Source of the DNA: Hortaea werneckii | Taxonomy: Eukaryota > Ascomycota > Dothideomycetes > Mycosphaerellales > Teratosphaeriaceae | Length of the DNA: 64,000 bases | Assembly (NCBI GenBank): GCA_037044905.1 | Contig: JBAOKB010000058.1 | Span: forward strand, 62,001 to 126,000 | Direction of reading: 5' to 3' | In this document: in pieces, positions 10,732 through 20,896 of the stretch | How positions within the stretch are numbered: the stretch's first letter is position 1 | Layout: every line of letters starts with the position of its first letter | Made by a program: the position numbers and the translations under genes | Notes under the pieces: generated by a model | The model's input: the letters and a program-made list of their open reading frames with translations, nothing else | Told to the model about the DNA's origin: nothing | The model's database searches: none

Positions 10732-11843
10732 TCAAGTAGCAGCAGCAGGGTATAGTGGCTTTTGGGCAGTGAGCACGAATCTAGTTGGATGGGATTAGCA
10801 AAAGCCCTTCATCGTTCGGGAAGGGGACGGGAAAGAGAGGGAGAAAACATACCCCTTCATCCACCCGTGGATCTTTCTTGATACCATCTCTTTCCTCACC
10901 TGGGCTAGGAAGACGTCGACTTCCTCCTTCTTCCAGCCGAGCACGCGCGTGAAGGGGGCGATGGTGAAGCCTTCTAAGCCTTCGAGGTAGTTCAGACAGC
11001 AGAACTAGTAGGAAGCTTATTAGCCGAGAAGGGGAAAAGAACGTAGAGCGGGGAGGGGAAACCAACCTTGCCAATCTCTTTCCACCTTGGATCCCTCGGC
11101 CAGTCGTTATTCGGCCTCTTCATGATCTGGAACTCCACATTGACGAATCCGGCGTCTTCCATATATCGCTTATACTCCTCCGCCTTTGGAAAAGGCCTGC
11201 CCATCTTGGCGAAGGCCTCGTGAATCAGGTGGCCCCACTTGACCAGGGCCGAATCCTTCGGCAACGTGTCGTCGTCGGAGAAGGAATGCGCTTCCATCTC
11301 GACGGCCTCTAACCAACCCCCGGGCTTCAGCGCTGCGAAGGCTTCCTTGTAAAGCCGCGTGTGGTCTGAGATGGACCCGATCAGGAACCGTTCGAAGATC
11401 ATATCGAACCGGTTCGACCCGTACGTCCAATCCAGCTCGAAATCGTCCACTTCGAACTTGCAGTTCGGCGGCACCCAGCTGGGCTGCACAGGACTTAGAT
11501 CTGTCCCGATGATCTGCGCCCGCGGATAGAGATCCGCCATGTCCATCGCCCAGATGCCACTGCCTGTGCCCAGTTCTAGAATCTCCTCGGGATCCTCGAG
11601 CGGGCACATGTGCAGGGCGCCATTCATCTGGAGCCGCTGATTGTGGTGCTCGATGTCCATGCGATTCAGCTCCTGCTCGTCGTTGGGGAAGTGGTACTTC
11701 CCGGCCTGGTAGCCATGGTACCGCCGGCCGTGCTCGTACTGGTAGTTCGTAATGGCCGATTCGAGCGAAGTGCTGCTACTTGCTAGCGAGGCTCGCGAGC
11801 CGCCGAAGGTGCTATCATGGTCATTCTGCTCGTCGGCTTCCAT
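10732..11843 (-). CDS. LaeA-like SAM-dependent methyltransferase
   Basis: Three exons on the minus strand, 11843-11067, 11004-10853 and 10780-10732, give 325 residues. The introns are 62 nt (GTTGGT...CTAG) and 72 nt (GTATGT...CTAG). Both keep the family's C-terminal conservation: FTRVLGWKKEEVDVFLAQVR spans exon 2 and AQKP lies near the end. The N-terminus is Ser/acidic. Then come the LaeA-type YHGYQAGKYHFPNDEQELNR block, motif I ILELGTGSGIWAMDMAD (about 88-104) and GTDLSPVQPSWVPPN (about 114-128). LaeA-family proteins in filamentous fungi include the nuclear regulator of secondary metabolism and many paralogues of unknown target. This is a paralogue-type sequence and I would not call it LaeA itself. 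Confidence 0.85.
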
Positions 11844-13223
11844 GGTGAGAATATCGATGGAGGTGGCAGGTAGATACAGGTAGTCGAAGAGGTGAGAGGC
11901 TTAAGGAGTGGGATCAAGGGCGTTTTCGGGGAGGGGGTTCCTCCTATATTTATCCTGCTAGAGCGATTGCTGACCCAATGCGATGGTTCATGCTGTCTGT
12001 CGAACCCCAGCTACTCGCGTGTCAGGCGGGTCGAATAATAAGGAAGAAGCAGTTCCGCCGGTGCCATATCCATTGTGTCGGGACCTGAAGTGGCCGTATA
12101 CCCTGCCCGCTGCAAAATGCCCGAAACAGAATGGCAGCTCACCTTTCTATAGGGCGATCTACCTACCTCGGGAAGAATTTTTTTCACTTCGCACGTATTC
12201 CCCTACAGACCTCCTACTACGAAACGCTGGTCGAAGTGAGCGAAAGGCTGGCTGTGTCGGCTGCGAGTCATGCTCTAGTGGAAACTTTGGATGGGGATTC
12301 GGTCGGAGTTAATTGTACGTAGTATCTGATCTCATTACAGCTATAATTCCGTTCATTTGTCATCATTTGGGTTTTGGGGTGAAATATCATGTATACACTG
12401 TAGTAGTATACATCTTCCGTCTTTCTTGTCTGCCATTCCTTTTTTAGCCGGGCCGATGACAGTGGACTTCTGGGCTGCCTAGGTACAGAAGGAGGCACAA
12501 CAGCGAGGAAGCATCACGGCACAGCATAGAGCACCCCTCTTTCTCACTCTGCCGGCCTGCCCATCTGCAAGCCCCTCTTCCACAGCCGAAACTCGCTTAC
12601 TATCATCTCGTTTGGACACTCCCCCGTATCCAGTCTAGTCGACGCTCTCAACGCGCAGCCAAACGGCCCATAGCACTGCAGACTAAGGTACGATCCCTGC
12701 ATCAGGTGCGGTTCCGATGCAGAAGCGCGGCGTAGTAGTCCAGACGCGAGAGGGTGGCACCCCACGCCAGTCCAGCACGACCGTTTGACCGCGCCTTGAC
12801 AGGCTGGAAGATTGCTCGAGATCCTCTGCTCACATCTGCCGCAAACGTCGTTACATGATCGAGCATTCGTAGTAGGAGGAGTAGCCGTGACTATCAGAGA
12901 GCTAGCCCGAATTTCCCCGCCGCCGCCTGGCTTTGGTGGGTTTGTAGCGGCCGGCCAAGGGCTATAGTTTGCTATATGGGCAAGTAAAGCCTGCGGACAA
13001 TCTTCTACGCTCTATCGTGGTTGTTGTTTCCAGGCCAGTCTCTCATCTTTCCTATCACACAAGCTGAAGAACCCAACGACTTCTTGAACACCCCACCCGG
13101 GCGACCCTCCTCCCCCTCTGCTCACCGAATAATCAGAACCAGAGAAGAAGCGATTGCTGCTCAGGACCCTTCAACTTCACCTACCCACCTACCTCCCGAC
13201 CAACCTCCAACCCGAAAGCCACC
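11844..13223. promoter_or_regulatory. Divergent upstream region (LaeA-like gene and MetE-like gene)
   Basis: This 1.4-kb region holds the promoters of two divergent genes. The short ORFs inside look non-coding. A C-rich leader (13040-13220) precedes the ATG at 13224. No specific operator is recognisable. Confidence 0.45.
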
Positions 13224-14410
13224 ATGCCGACCGTCCGTGGCTGCCACCTAGTCGGCAGCGTCCCCCTCCCCAGCACCGAAGACGTCCTCCGCCAATGCAC
13301 CGCCGGGATGCCGAACCGACTCAAACGCATCCCGGATGGCGAGACCGGCGCACGTAACATGTTCACCATGTTCCAAGCTTCCGTCTTCTCCCCAGTCCCC
13401 GAAATGAGCACGCTCTTCCAAATGAACAGCAAGATCCCCGCGCGCGACTACACCGCCGCCGAAGTGGACGAGGGGATCAAGAAGCTGCAAGCAGCCGGGC
13501 CCGTGGAGACCGGATACGACGCTGCGGCGATCGAGAGCTACGCGGTATTCAAGAAGATGAAAGCCGAGGGGGTTCTGCATCCAACGACAAAGTTCCAAGC
13601 CTGTATCCCTACCGTGGCTTCCGTGCTGGCTCCCTTCGTGCAAGCGGCTTTCCAAGCCAAGGTCGAGCCGATCTACGAAGAAGCACTCTTTCGTGCCATC
13701 AGAAGGATCCAGGATGCGATCCCGCATGATGAGCTGGCGATCCAGATCGATCTCGCGGCCGATACCGCGTACTGGGAGGGGTATGAGCTGTTCCAGCCGT
13801 GGTTCGGGGATGGGGATCTGGAGAAGGTTAGGGCGCACTGCGTTGACTACGTCGTGAGGATGATTGGACAGGTGGATGGGGATGTGGAGGTTGGGTTGCA
13901 TAATTGCTATGGTGAGATTTCCCCCTTTCCACCCATTTTCCAAATCCCACCATCAAATTTTAGGAGCCAGAGGAGGGGCTGTAGTGAACTTTTGGCTAAC
14001 GAGACCGGTCTCCCTCCGATACAGGCGATATGGACCACCGCCACTTCATGGAACCCACCTCGCTCGCCGCACTCGTGGAACGCACTCGGCGCATCTACGA
14101 GCAAACCCCGCACCCCATCACCTTCATCCACTTCCCCGTGCCCAAATCCGCCGCCTCCAACCTCGAACCTTTCCTCGCACCTTTAGTCGACCTGCTTCCC
14201 ACGTTCAAAGAACACAACACCGAGCTCTACCTGGGCGTCGTGCACGAGAACAATTTGGACATGACGCGGAAGATGGTCGCTGCGGCTGGGGAGGTCTTGG
14301 GAGATTTCCCGTTCGGGGTTGCCACGGAGTGTGGATGGGGTAGGACTGCGGCGGGGGAGATTGAGAGTATTCTCAGCATTAGCGCTGAGGTGTCGGAACC
14401 GATTTTCTAG
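13224..14410 (+). CDS. Stand-alone MetE-core (UROD/MetE-like) protein
   Basis: Two exons, 13224-13911 and 14025-14410, give 357 residues. The 113-nt intron has a GTGAGA donor, a GCTAAC branch site and an ACAG acceptor, and splits a Gly codon. The sequence resembles the C-terminal TIM barrel of cobalamin-independent methionine synthase, at about half the length of full MetE (about 760). It begins GCHLVGSVPLPS, followed by RIPDGETG. The zinc site looks intact: an HNCY motif (H226, C228) at the end of exon 1 and ECGWGR (C332) near the C-terminus, matching MetE's HxC and late Cys. It may therefore transfer a methyl group to a thiol, but the acceptor and donor are unknown. It is convergent with the EthD-hydrolase gene. 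Confidence 0.78.
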
Positions 14411-14724
14411 GGTTTCTTCCTTTCCTTTTTTTTTTTTTTTATGTTCCAATCTAGCCCGGCGACCAGTGGACGTCGGATTAATGCGGGAATCTGATCTGGG
14501 CGGCACGGTCTACTTCGAGACGTTAGAGTCGGCGGCTTTGCTGCTCGTGGTGGTGGTGGGTGGTGGCAAGTTTCTTCATTCCAGAGTCCTGACTCCACGG
14601 AGCAAGACTAAATATTTCATTGAAACACGGGACAGGCGTCTGGTGGCAAGAGCTTTGCTGTATATACCGTGCATGACAAACGACTATCTACAAGACCTTT
14701 TTCCATCACTCAACTCATCATAGC
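14411..14724. other. Short 3'-to-3' intergenic region
   Basis: This region lies between two convergent genes and holds only a T15-like tract (near 14427-14441) and 3' flanks. No gene. Confidence 0.5.
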
Positions 14725-16274
14725 TTACTCTGCTCCCTCCTGCAGTCTATCGATTAGCAGGGGAACCCCTAGCGTAAAAGGGCCACAATAGGGAACTGAC
14801 GTACTTACAGGAACCCCGCCAACGCATCTATGAACGCGTCGTGATTCTCCAGCATAGGCAAGTGGCCCGCACTAGGAATGCTCTTGAAGGACGTGTTCGG
14901 GATGCCAAAGTTCTGCATCACTTCTGGCAGCTTCCCGTCGCCTTCACCGGCAACTAGTAGTCCTGGCGTTTTGATGTTGGGGAGATGAGACTTGAGGTCG
15001 TAGTTGCACAGCGCACCGGCATTCTGTTCGAAGCCCGCGATGCTGGCTTGTTGCACCATGGCGAGGACTTTGCTAAAGTTGGGCTTGTCATGGTTCGGCT
15101 CGGTGAACCATCGTTTCGTCGTCACTTCCGCCAACTTGCCCATGCCTTCGCTTTTCGCGAGATCGATCCGTTCGCCCCAGGCGGTGTTGTTGGCTGGCGA
15201 CGCTGCCACGTTGCAATCGCACGCTACGAACTTCTCGAGCATGTCTGCATGGCGGATGGCAAAGTTGATGGACGTCACACCGCCCATGCTGACACCGACG
15301 ACGGCGTGGACTTTAGGGATTCGGAGACGTTGGAGAAGGTACTCGAGATCGTCTGCCAGCAGGTCGAACCTTGTTGGGTTGCTACGTGCTGCCTGTTGGA
15401 CGTAGCCACGGCTATTGTATCGGAGAGTTCGATACGTCTTGCCGTTGATCCCTGTGGTCTGGAGCGTTCTAGCCACATCATCCCAGATGTGGAGATTGGT
15501 GAGGATGGAGTTGACAAAGACAATGACCGGGTCAGACGGGTTTCCTTCCAGCTGGTAGCGGATCTCAGCGCCGTCGGTTGTCACAACGGTTGATGGTGGC
15601 TCCTCGAGGGCGTCAAATCGAAGGTGATGCTTCCACTGACGCCGCTCTTTGTCGGAGACTTTCTCCATGATCTTGGCCCTCCAAGGAGTGTCCTGGGCAG
15701 CTTTGTGCTCTGGGCCGTCGATACCGTTTTGTTCGGCGTAATCGTGGACCGCAAGGCACTCGACCTGCCCAGTAGGCGGCATACCTTTGAGACCTCCCAC
15801 AACCATCTCAAAGCGCCGCGTCCGCAGCCAGCCAGGGATTTTGGAGAGCATGGGTACGTGTTCTTCGTCGTACCACTTATTAAATTCCGGCAAGTCGGCC
15901 TCGTTCACACGCATAGACACTGCGATAGTGACGGGTGCCGGTGCGTCTCCCACAGAACCTTTCTCAGCAATGGTACGATAAATTTTACGGTCCAGTGATT
16001 CAAATGTGCTCATAACATCCTTCTCCCTGGTTGAACGCTCCTCACGTAGACGAGTGTAGAGTCGCTTGTTCAGTTCCGACAGATCAGTCACGTCGTAGAC
16101 AGCGCTCCATTCAGGCTTCTGTCCATCCGCGGCAGTATATCTGTCGCCACTTGTTATGTACGGGAGACGAAGGCGAAGTGGTCCATGTTCTTCATTATAC
16201 CACTCGTGGAATGCTTTGTCGTCAGTCTGGGGTCCAGGCTGGATGGCGACTGCCAAGTATCCAGGTCCGTTCAT
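14725..16274 (-). CDS. Two EthD-like domains fused to an alpha/beta hydrolase (enol-lactonase type)
   Basis: Exon 1 is 16274-14809. A 62-nt intron (14808-14747; GTAAGT...CTAATCGATAG) leads to a 22-nt last exon ending at 14725, giving 495 residues. If unspliced, the donor itself reads as a TAA stop and gives 489 residues. Residues 1-110 and 112-225 look like two dimeric alpha-beta barrel (EthD/ABM-like) units with matching motifs FHEWYNEEHGP and FNKWYDEEHVP. Residues 228-495 are an alpha/beta hydrolase related to 3-oxoadipate enol-lactonase: nucleophile elbow GVSMGG (S329), likely acid D446 in GEGDGKLP and H471 in SAGHLPML. A hydrolase acting on aromatic-ring cleavage or polyketide-derived lactones is plausible. 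The substrate is unknown. Confidence 0.82.
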
Positions 16275-16906
16275 CCTGTGTTGATGTAAATGGTTACACT
16301 ATCGCGTTTCCTTGTCTTGTCGAAAGGAGAATCCATCTCTGCCACTTGGGATGGCAGTTATTGTGGATGCAGTGTTGGAGCTCTCGGGAACTCTTTCGGC
16401 AGAGAGCTTACCCTGGTGAATGTTCTCGCGCTAGGTCCGATACTCGCCGGGGTTGGCCTGAGGCTGTAAACATTAGGGTTATTCAGGGTTGTAATACTCA
16501 AGGCAGGGATGCATAACATCAGTTCAGGCTCCGTCGTGTTTGGTCAGCAGTTGCGTAGTAGGAATCGAACGGGCGGGCAGAAGTTGGCAACACAACGTAT
16601 CTCGCAGTGAGCAGTTTCATGCAAATGAGCGGATTGGACATTATGACAGCGTGACAGCGCATACGTTTGCCTGCGGAAGCCTTACCAATGCCGCAATACT
16701 TTTCAACAACCCATCCCAAGAATCCATGAGAGCCCCTCAAATATTGTACATTAAGACTATCCCACATTAAACTTCCAATGAGACCAGCCTTTATCATACA
16801 ATACCTTCGCACATATTCGTGTAATCACAGACGCCAATAATCACCAGCGATCCGAACAGCTAGCTTCAACGAAACAAGACAAATATCCCAAAAGCTATTC
16901 CGCGAA
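16275..16906. promoter_or_regulatory. Upstream of the EthD-hydrolase gene and 3' flank of the GPI gene
   Basis: Promoter region of the minus-strand hydrolase gene. One TTAGGGTT word lies near 16477. No gene is supported. Confidence 0.4.
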
Positions 16907-17797
16907 TTAAAACGTAGCAAAGACGACGCACAGCAAAGTCAGCGCCGCAATGCCCGCCTGGGCCGTCCGGGTCGCCATGCCAGTATACGGCTCAGCTGTG
17001 GTCAATGCTCCAGTGGCATTACCGCCCATATCCGTCGAGTAGGCCGTAGAAGGCTTCGCTGTGCCGTTGGTGCTGGCCAGGGTGGGAAGACTGGTCACAG
17101 TCGATGAGCTGGCATTGCCGAAGGGGGCGTAGTTGGCCATCATTCGGGGACACATGGCTCGAAGATGGGTCAACGCCGCTTTGTCTTGTCAGCAATGGTC
17201 CCCAATTCGACTAGCTGTAGAAAAGGTGAAAGGTCTACCTTGGTTCTCAGGCTCTGCCATTCGACAGGTCATCTTCGCGCTCTTGCCGGCAGTGAACTGA
17301 CAGCCGCCTTCCTCCAAGTCCTCCAGGCTCAACTGCGTGGATTCGCCTTCGCAGCCTTCGTTGGCGTATATCTCCATATGACACGCCCTAGCCATTGCCT
17401 GTGATCCGCCGTCTGTGACAAAGCTGCGGAATGCGTAGGGGCTTGTCTGGCAACGGCCGTCACCGTGCAAAGTCAACGTATCACCCGGCTCAGTGGATCC
17501 AGGGACTAGCGATTGTTGGCAGGAATACAGCATCTTGGGGGTGTATGCCAGAGTCATATGGCTGGCGAGATTGGTGTGGGTGCATGTCGAGTTCACACAA
17601 TCGAGGACTGATGGAAGGGTCTCAGGAGAACAGACGGCGTTGAGTTGACTGGTGGGAGGGAGACATGCATCCTAAACAGGTCAGATGGCTAAGAATAGTA
17701 GAGGATCGAGATGGCAAGGTACTAAGCAGGCTGGTTTGGCGGGCTGAGCCTGGACAGACGTGAGAAGAGCGACGAGCCACAAGAGAGCAGGAAGCAT
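16907..17797 (-). CDS. Secreted cysteine-rich GPI-anchored protein
   Basis: Proposed exons are 17797-17723, 17671-17239 and about 17178-16907 (259 residues). Exon 1 encodes a signal peptide (MLPALLWLVALLTSVQAQ). Intron 1 is 51 nt (GTACCT...TTTAG). Intron 2 has a GTAGAC donor (17238). Its acceptor is unclear: AAAG at 17179 with a CTGAC branch fits best, and GAG at 17158 also keeps frame. The ectodomain has spaced cysteines (ACLDACL, AVC, DCVNSTC, SCQQ, RCQ, GCEG, GCQF, TCRM). The C-terminus is a serine/threonine linker followed by a hydrophobic tail (AALTLLCVVFATF), a GPI-attachment pattern. It is not a proper CFEM domain because the central CxC is absent. A cell-surface location is likely; function unknown. 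Confidence 0.7.
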
Positions 17798-18893
17798 TTT
17801 GGTGACAGGCGAAGACTCTCGGGGGTAGATTGCGAGCGACTGGAGGCGGATGAGATTTGGTCGAGCCAGTGAGCAAGGGAAATGCAGGCAATGGCGAGAA
17901 AAGCAAAGACGAAAGTGAATTGATGAAACCGGGTTGGTGCGACTTTCTTAATGCAAGCATTCTTCTCCCATATGAGGTACCGCTTCCCTGGATGGCATGT
18001 TGAATGGCGACTGACGCTGTGTGTCTGGGTGGCAACGGCAGGTATTCTGGCTGGAACACCCAAGACGAAAGAGCAAGGTTGATGCTCATGATTAGGCATG
18101 CGCATTCAGAGAAGAAGCTGAAGGTTGGAAGTCGCCATAGGTAATGCAGGCCAAAGCAAGACAACCGACACTTGCCAAAGCACCTAGGTAGCTACCGACA
18201 TAGGTATACAGTCTAAACTTGCTATAGGAATCGCAAAAATTGAACGTATCTCATTGCTATAGAGGCAGTATTGTTAAGTAGAGGTCAATACAGTAGCATT
18301 TAGAGCGAAAAAGCTGACAGGGATTCAGAAGTATAGAGCGGTATTGATAGTCAAAGGAGTCATACATCGAGTTCGACCTGTATGAGCGGTCGAGACTGTC
18401 CAGACAGAAACTACCTTACTCCTCGGGACTGCCCACGTGGCATGGACTGTAAACGTCATGATGGATGTGGCTCTCTTCGGTCGAGTGGCTGCGTAGAATT
18501 ATCTTTCATAACGCTCAGTCTTCACGTGTACTGTGTAGTGGCATGGCCGTATAGCACACGGCGAAAAGATACGGATAATAGTGTTCATCCCACCCAAATC
18601 AATCATATGCAAATTGCAGTGTGAGATCTTCAGCGCAAGTCCTCTAGAGGCGACATCGGGTGTCGTCGGCCTCGGCAATGGCTGCTGACTTTGCAGCGTG
18701 CTGATTGGCTGGAAATAAGGCTAGCATTCGCGGGAAACGGCAGCGGCGAGACATACGACATCGACTCTGTTGCTGGCTCGGAAACGAATCGCCTCCATCT
18801 CGACTGTCAATCTCCGCTCTCCCACCACCACCACCACCACCACCTACACCTCACCTCCAACCCCTCAGATAGCATCTGGCTGGAGTCGACAAG
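17798..18893. promoter_or_regulatory. Divergent upstream region of the GPI gene and SDH1
   Basis: 1.1 kb with no supported gene. Just before SDH1 the leader contains a CAC triplet run (18822-18843) and a CT/CA-rich stretch, common for strongly expressed fungal genes. Confidence 0.45.
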
Positions 18894-20896
18894 ATGCTGT
18901 CCAACTCCTTCCGGCGCTTCGCCGCCCCCCGCAGCGCGCTCTCGCGCCAGCTCCAGCAGCGCAACTTCTCCCGCACCACACCCGCCAACAAGATCATCAC
19001 CCCCAACGGGCCCCTCCGAGCGAAGGAGGCCTCGCCCTTCGTCTCCAACAAGTATCCCGTCATCGACCATGAATACGATGCCCTCGTCGTCGGCGCTGGT
19101 GGCTCCGGCCTGCGTGCCGCCTTCGGTCTGGCAGAGGCCGGTTTCAACACCGCCTGTATATCCAAGCTTTTCCCTACGAGATCACACACCGTCGCCGCCC
19201 AGGGTGGCATCAACGCCGCGCTGGGCAACATGCACGAGGACGACTGGCGGTGGCACATGTACGACACGGTGAAGGGTTCGGACTGGCTGGGTGACCAGGA
19301 TGCCATTCACTACATGACCCGTGAGGCGCCTGCCTCGGTCTACGAGTTGGAGAACTATGGCTGCCCATTCTCGCGTACCGACGACGGCAAGATCTACCAG
19401 CGTGCCTTCGGTGGTCAGTCGCAGCAGTTCGGTAAGGGTGGTCAGGCCTACCGATGCTGTGCCGCTGCCGACAGGACCGGTCACGCCCTGCTGCACACTC
19501 TGTACGGTCAGTCGCTGAGGCACAACACCAACTACTTCATCGAGTTCTTCGCCATCGACCTGATCATGGAGGATGGCGAGTGCAAGGGTGTCGTGGCGTA
19601 CAACCAGGAGGACGGCACGCTCCACCGATTCCGTGCCCACCACACCGTCCTGGCCACGGGTGGCTACGGCCGTGCTTACTTCTCTTGCACCTCCGCACAC
19701 ACTTGCACGGGTGACGGTATGGCCATGGTCGCACGTGCCGGTCTTCCCAACCAGGATCTCGAATTCGTCCAGTTCCACCCGACTGGTATCTACGGTGCTG
19801 GCTGCCTGATCACCGAGGGCTCTCGTGGTGAGGGTGGTTACCTGCTCAACTCCGAGGGTGAGCGGTTCATGGAGCGTTACGCCCCGACCGCCAAGGACCT
19901 GGCATCTCGTGACGTCGTCTCTCGTTCCATGACCATGGAGATTCGTGACGGCCGTGGTGTCGGACCGGACAAGGACCACATTTACCTGCAGCTGTCTCAC
20001 TTGCCTCCGGAGGTCCTCCACGAGCGTCTCCCAGGTATCTCTGAGACCGCCTCAATTTTCGCTGGTGTCGATGTCCGCAAGCAGCCCATCCCTGTGCTGC
20101 CAACCGTGCACTACAACATGGGTGGTATCCCTACCAAGTACACCGGTGAGGTCCTCACCACCGATGAGAAGGGCCAGGACCAGGTCGTCCCAGGTCTCTA
20201 CGCCTGCGGTGAAGCCGCCTGTGTCTCTGTCCACGGTGCTAACCGTCTTGGTGCCAACTCTCTGCTGGATCTTGTCGTTTTCGGCCGTGCGGTCAGCCAC
20301 ACGATCCGCGACAAGGCTTCTCCAGGCAAGGCTCACCCTGAGATCTCCGCCGATGCCGGTGCCGACTCCATCGCCACCATTGACCACGTGAGAACCGCCG
20401 ACGGCCCGAAGAGCACCAACGAGATCCGCAGCGCTATGCAGAAGGTCATGCAGACGGACGTTTCCGTCTTCAGAACCCAGGAATCGCTTGACCAGGGTGT
20501 GAAGAAGTAAGTTTGCCTGAATGGCCTTTGCATCGAAACACAACACTAACACATGTCTCTTCTAGGATGAACGACGTGGACCAAATGTGGAACCAGATCG
20601 GCCTGAAGGACCGCTCGATGATCTGGAACACGGACCTGGTCGAGTCGCTCGAGCTCCGCAACCTGCTGACGTGCGCGGTGCAGACGGCCGAAGCGGCCGC
20701 CAACCGCAAGGAGTCCCGCGGCGCCCACGCCCGCGAGGACTTCCCCGACCGCGACGACGAGAACTGGATGAAGCACACCCTGACCTGGCAGAAGAAGCCC
20801 CAGGAGCAGACCCAGATCGGCTACCGTGCCGTCGAGATGAACACCCTCGACGAGGCCGAGTGTAAGGCTGTCCCGCCTTTTGCTAGGAAGTACTAG
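18894..20896 (+). CDS. SDH1: Succinate dehydrogenase flavoprotein subunit, mitochondrial
   Basis: Two exons, 18894-20506 and 20566-20896, give 647 residues, the usual SDHA length. The 59-nt intron (GTAAGT...CTAAC...TCTAG) splits a Lys codon. Sdh1 carries the covalent FAD of complex II and oxidises succinate to fumarate in the matrix. Residues 1-45 are rich in Arg/Ser with no acidic residue before E45, a mitochondrial presequence. The FAD-binding GAGGSG is at 67-72. H98 in RSHTVAAQGG is the conserved FAD-linked histidine. The substrate-site HPTGIYGAGCLITEGSRGEGG and the C-terminal YRAVEMNTLDEAE with R residues are all present. Codon use is strongly C/G-ending, as expected for high expression. 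Confidence 0.97.

Noticed and set aside
10732..11843. Calling the LaeA-like gene the global regulator LaeA
   Set aside because: Many paralogues share these motifs; sequence alone does not single this one out.
16545..16620. Possible second tRNA (GTTCGATTC-like box on the minus strand near 16559-16570)
   Set aside because: No acceptor pairing, D-arm or anticodon stem can be drawn around it.
16907..17797. CFEM domain in the GPI-anchored protein
   Set aside because: Cysteines are abundant but the spacing lacks the central CxC and Asp of CFEM.
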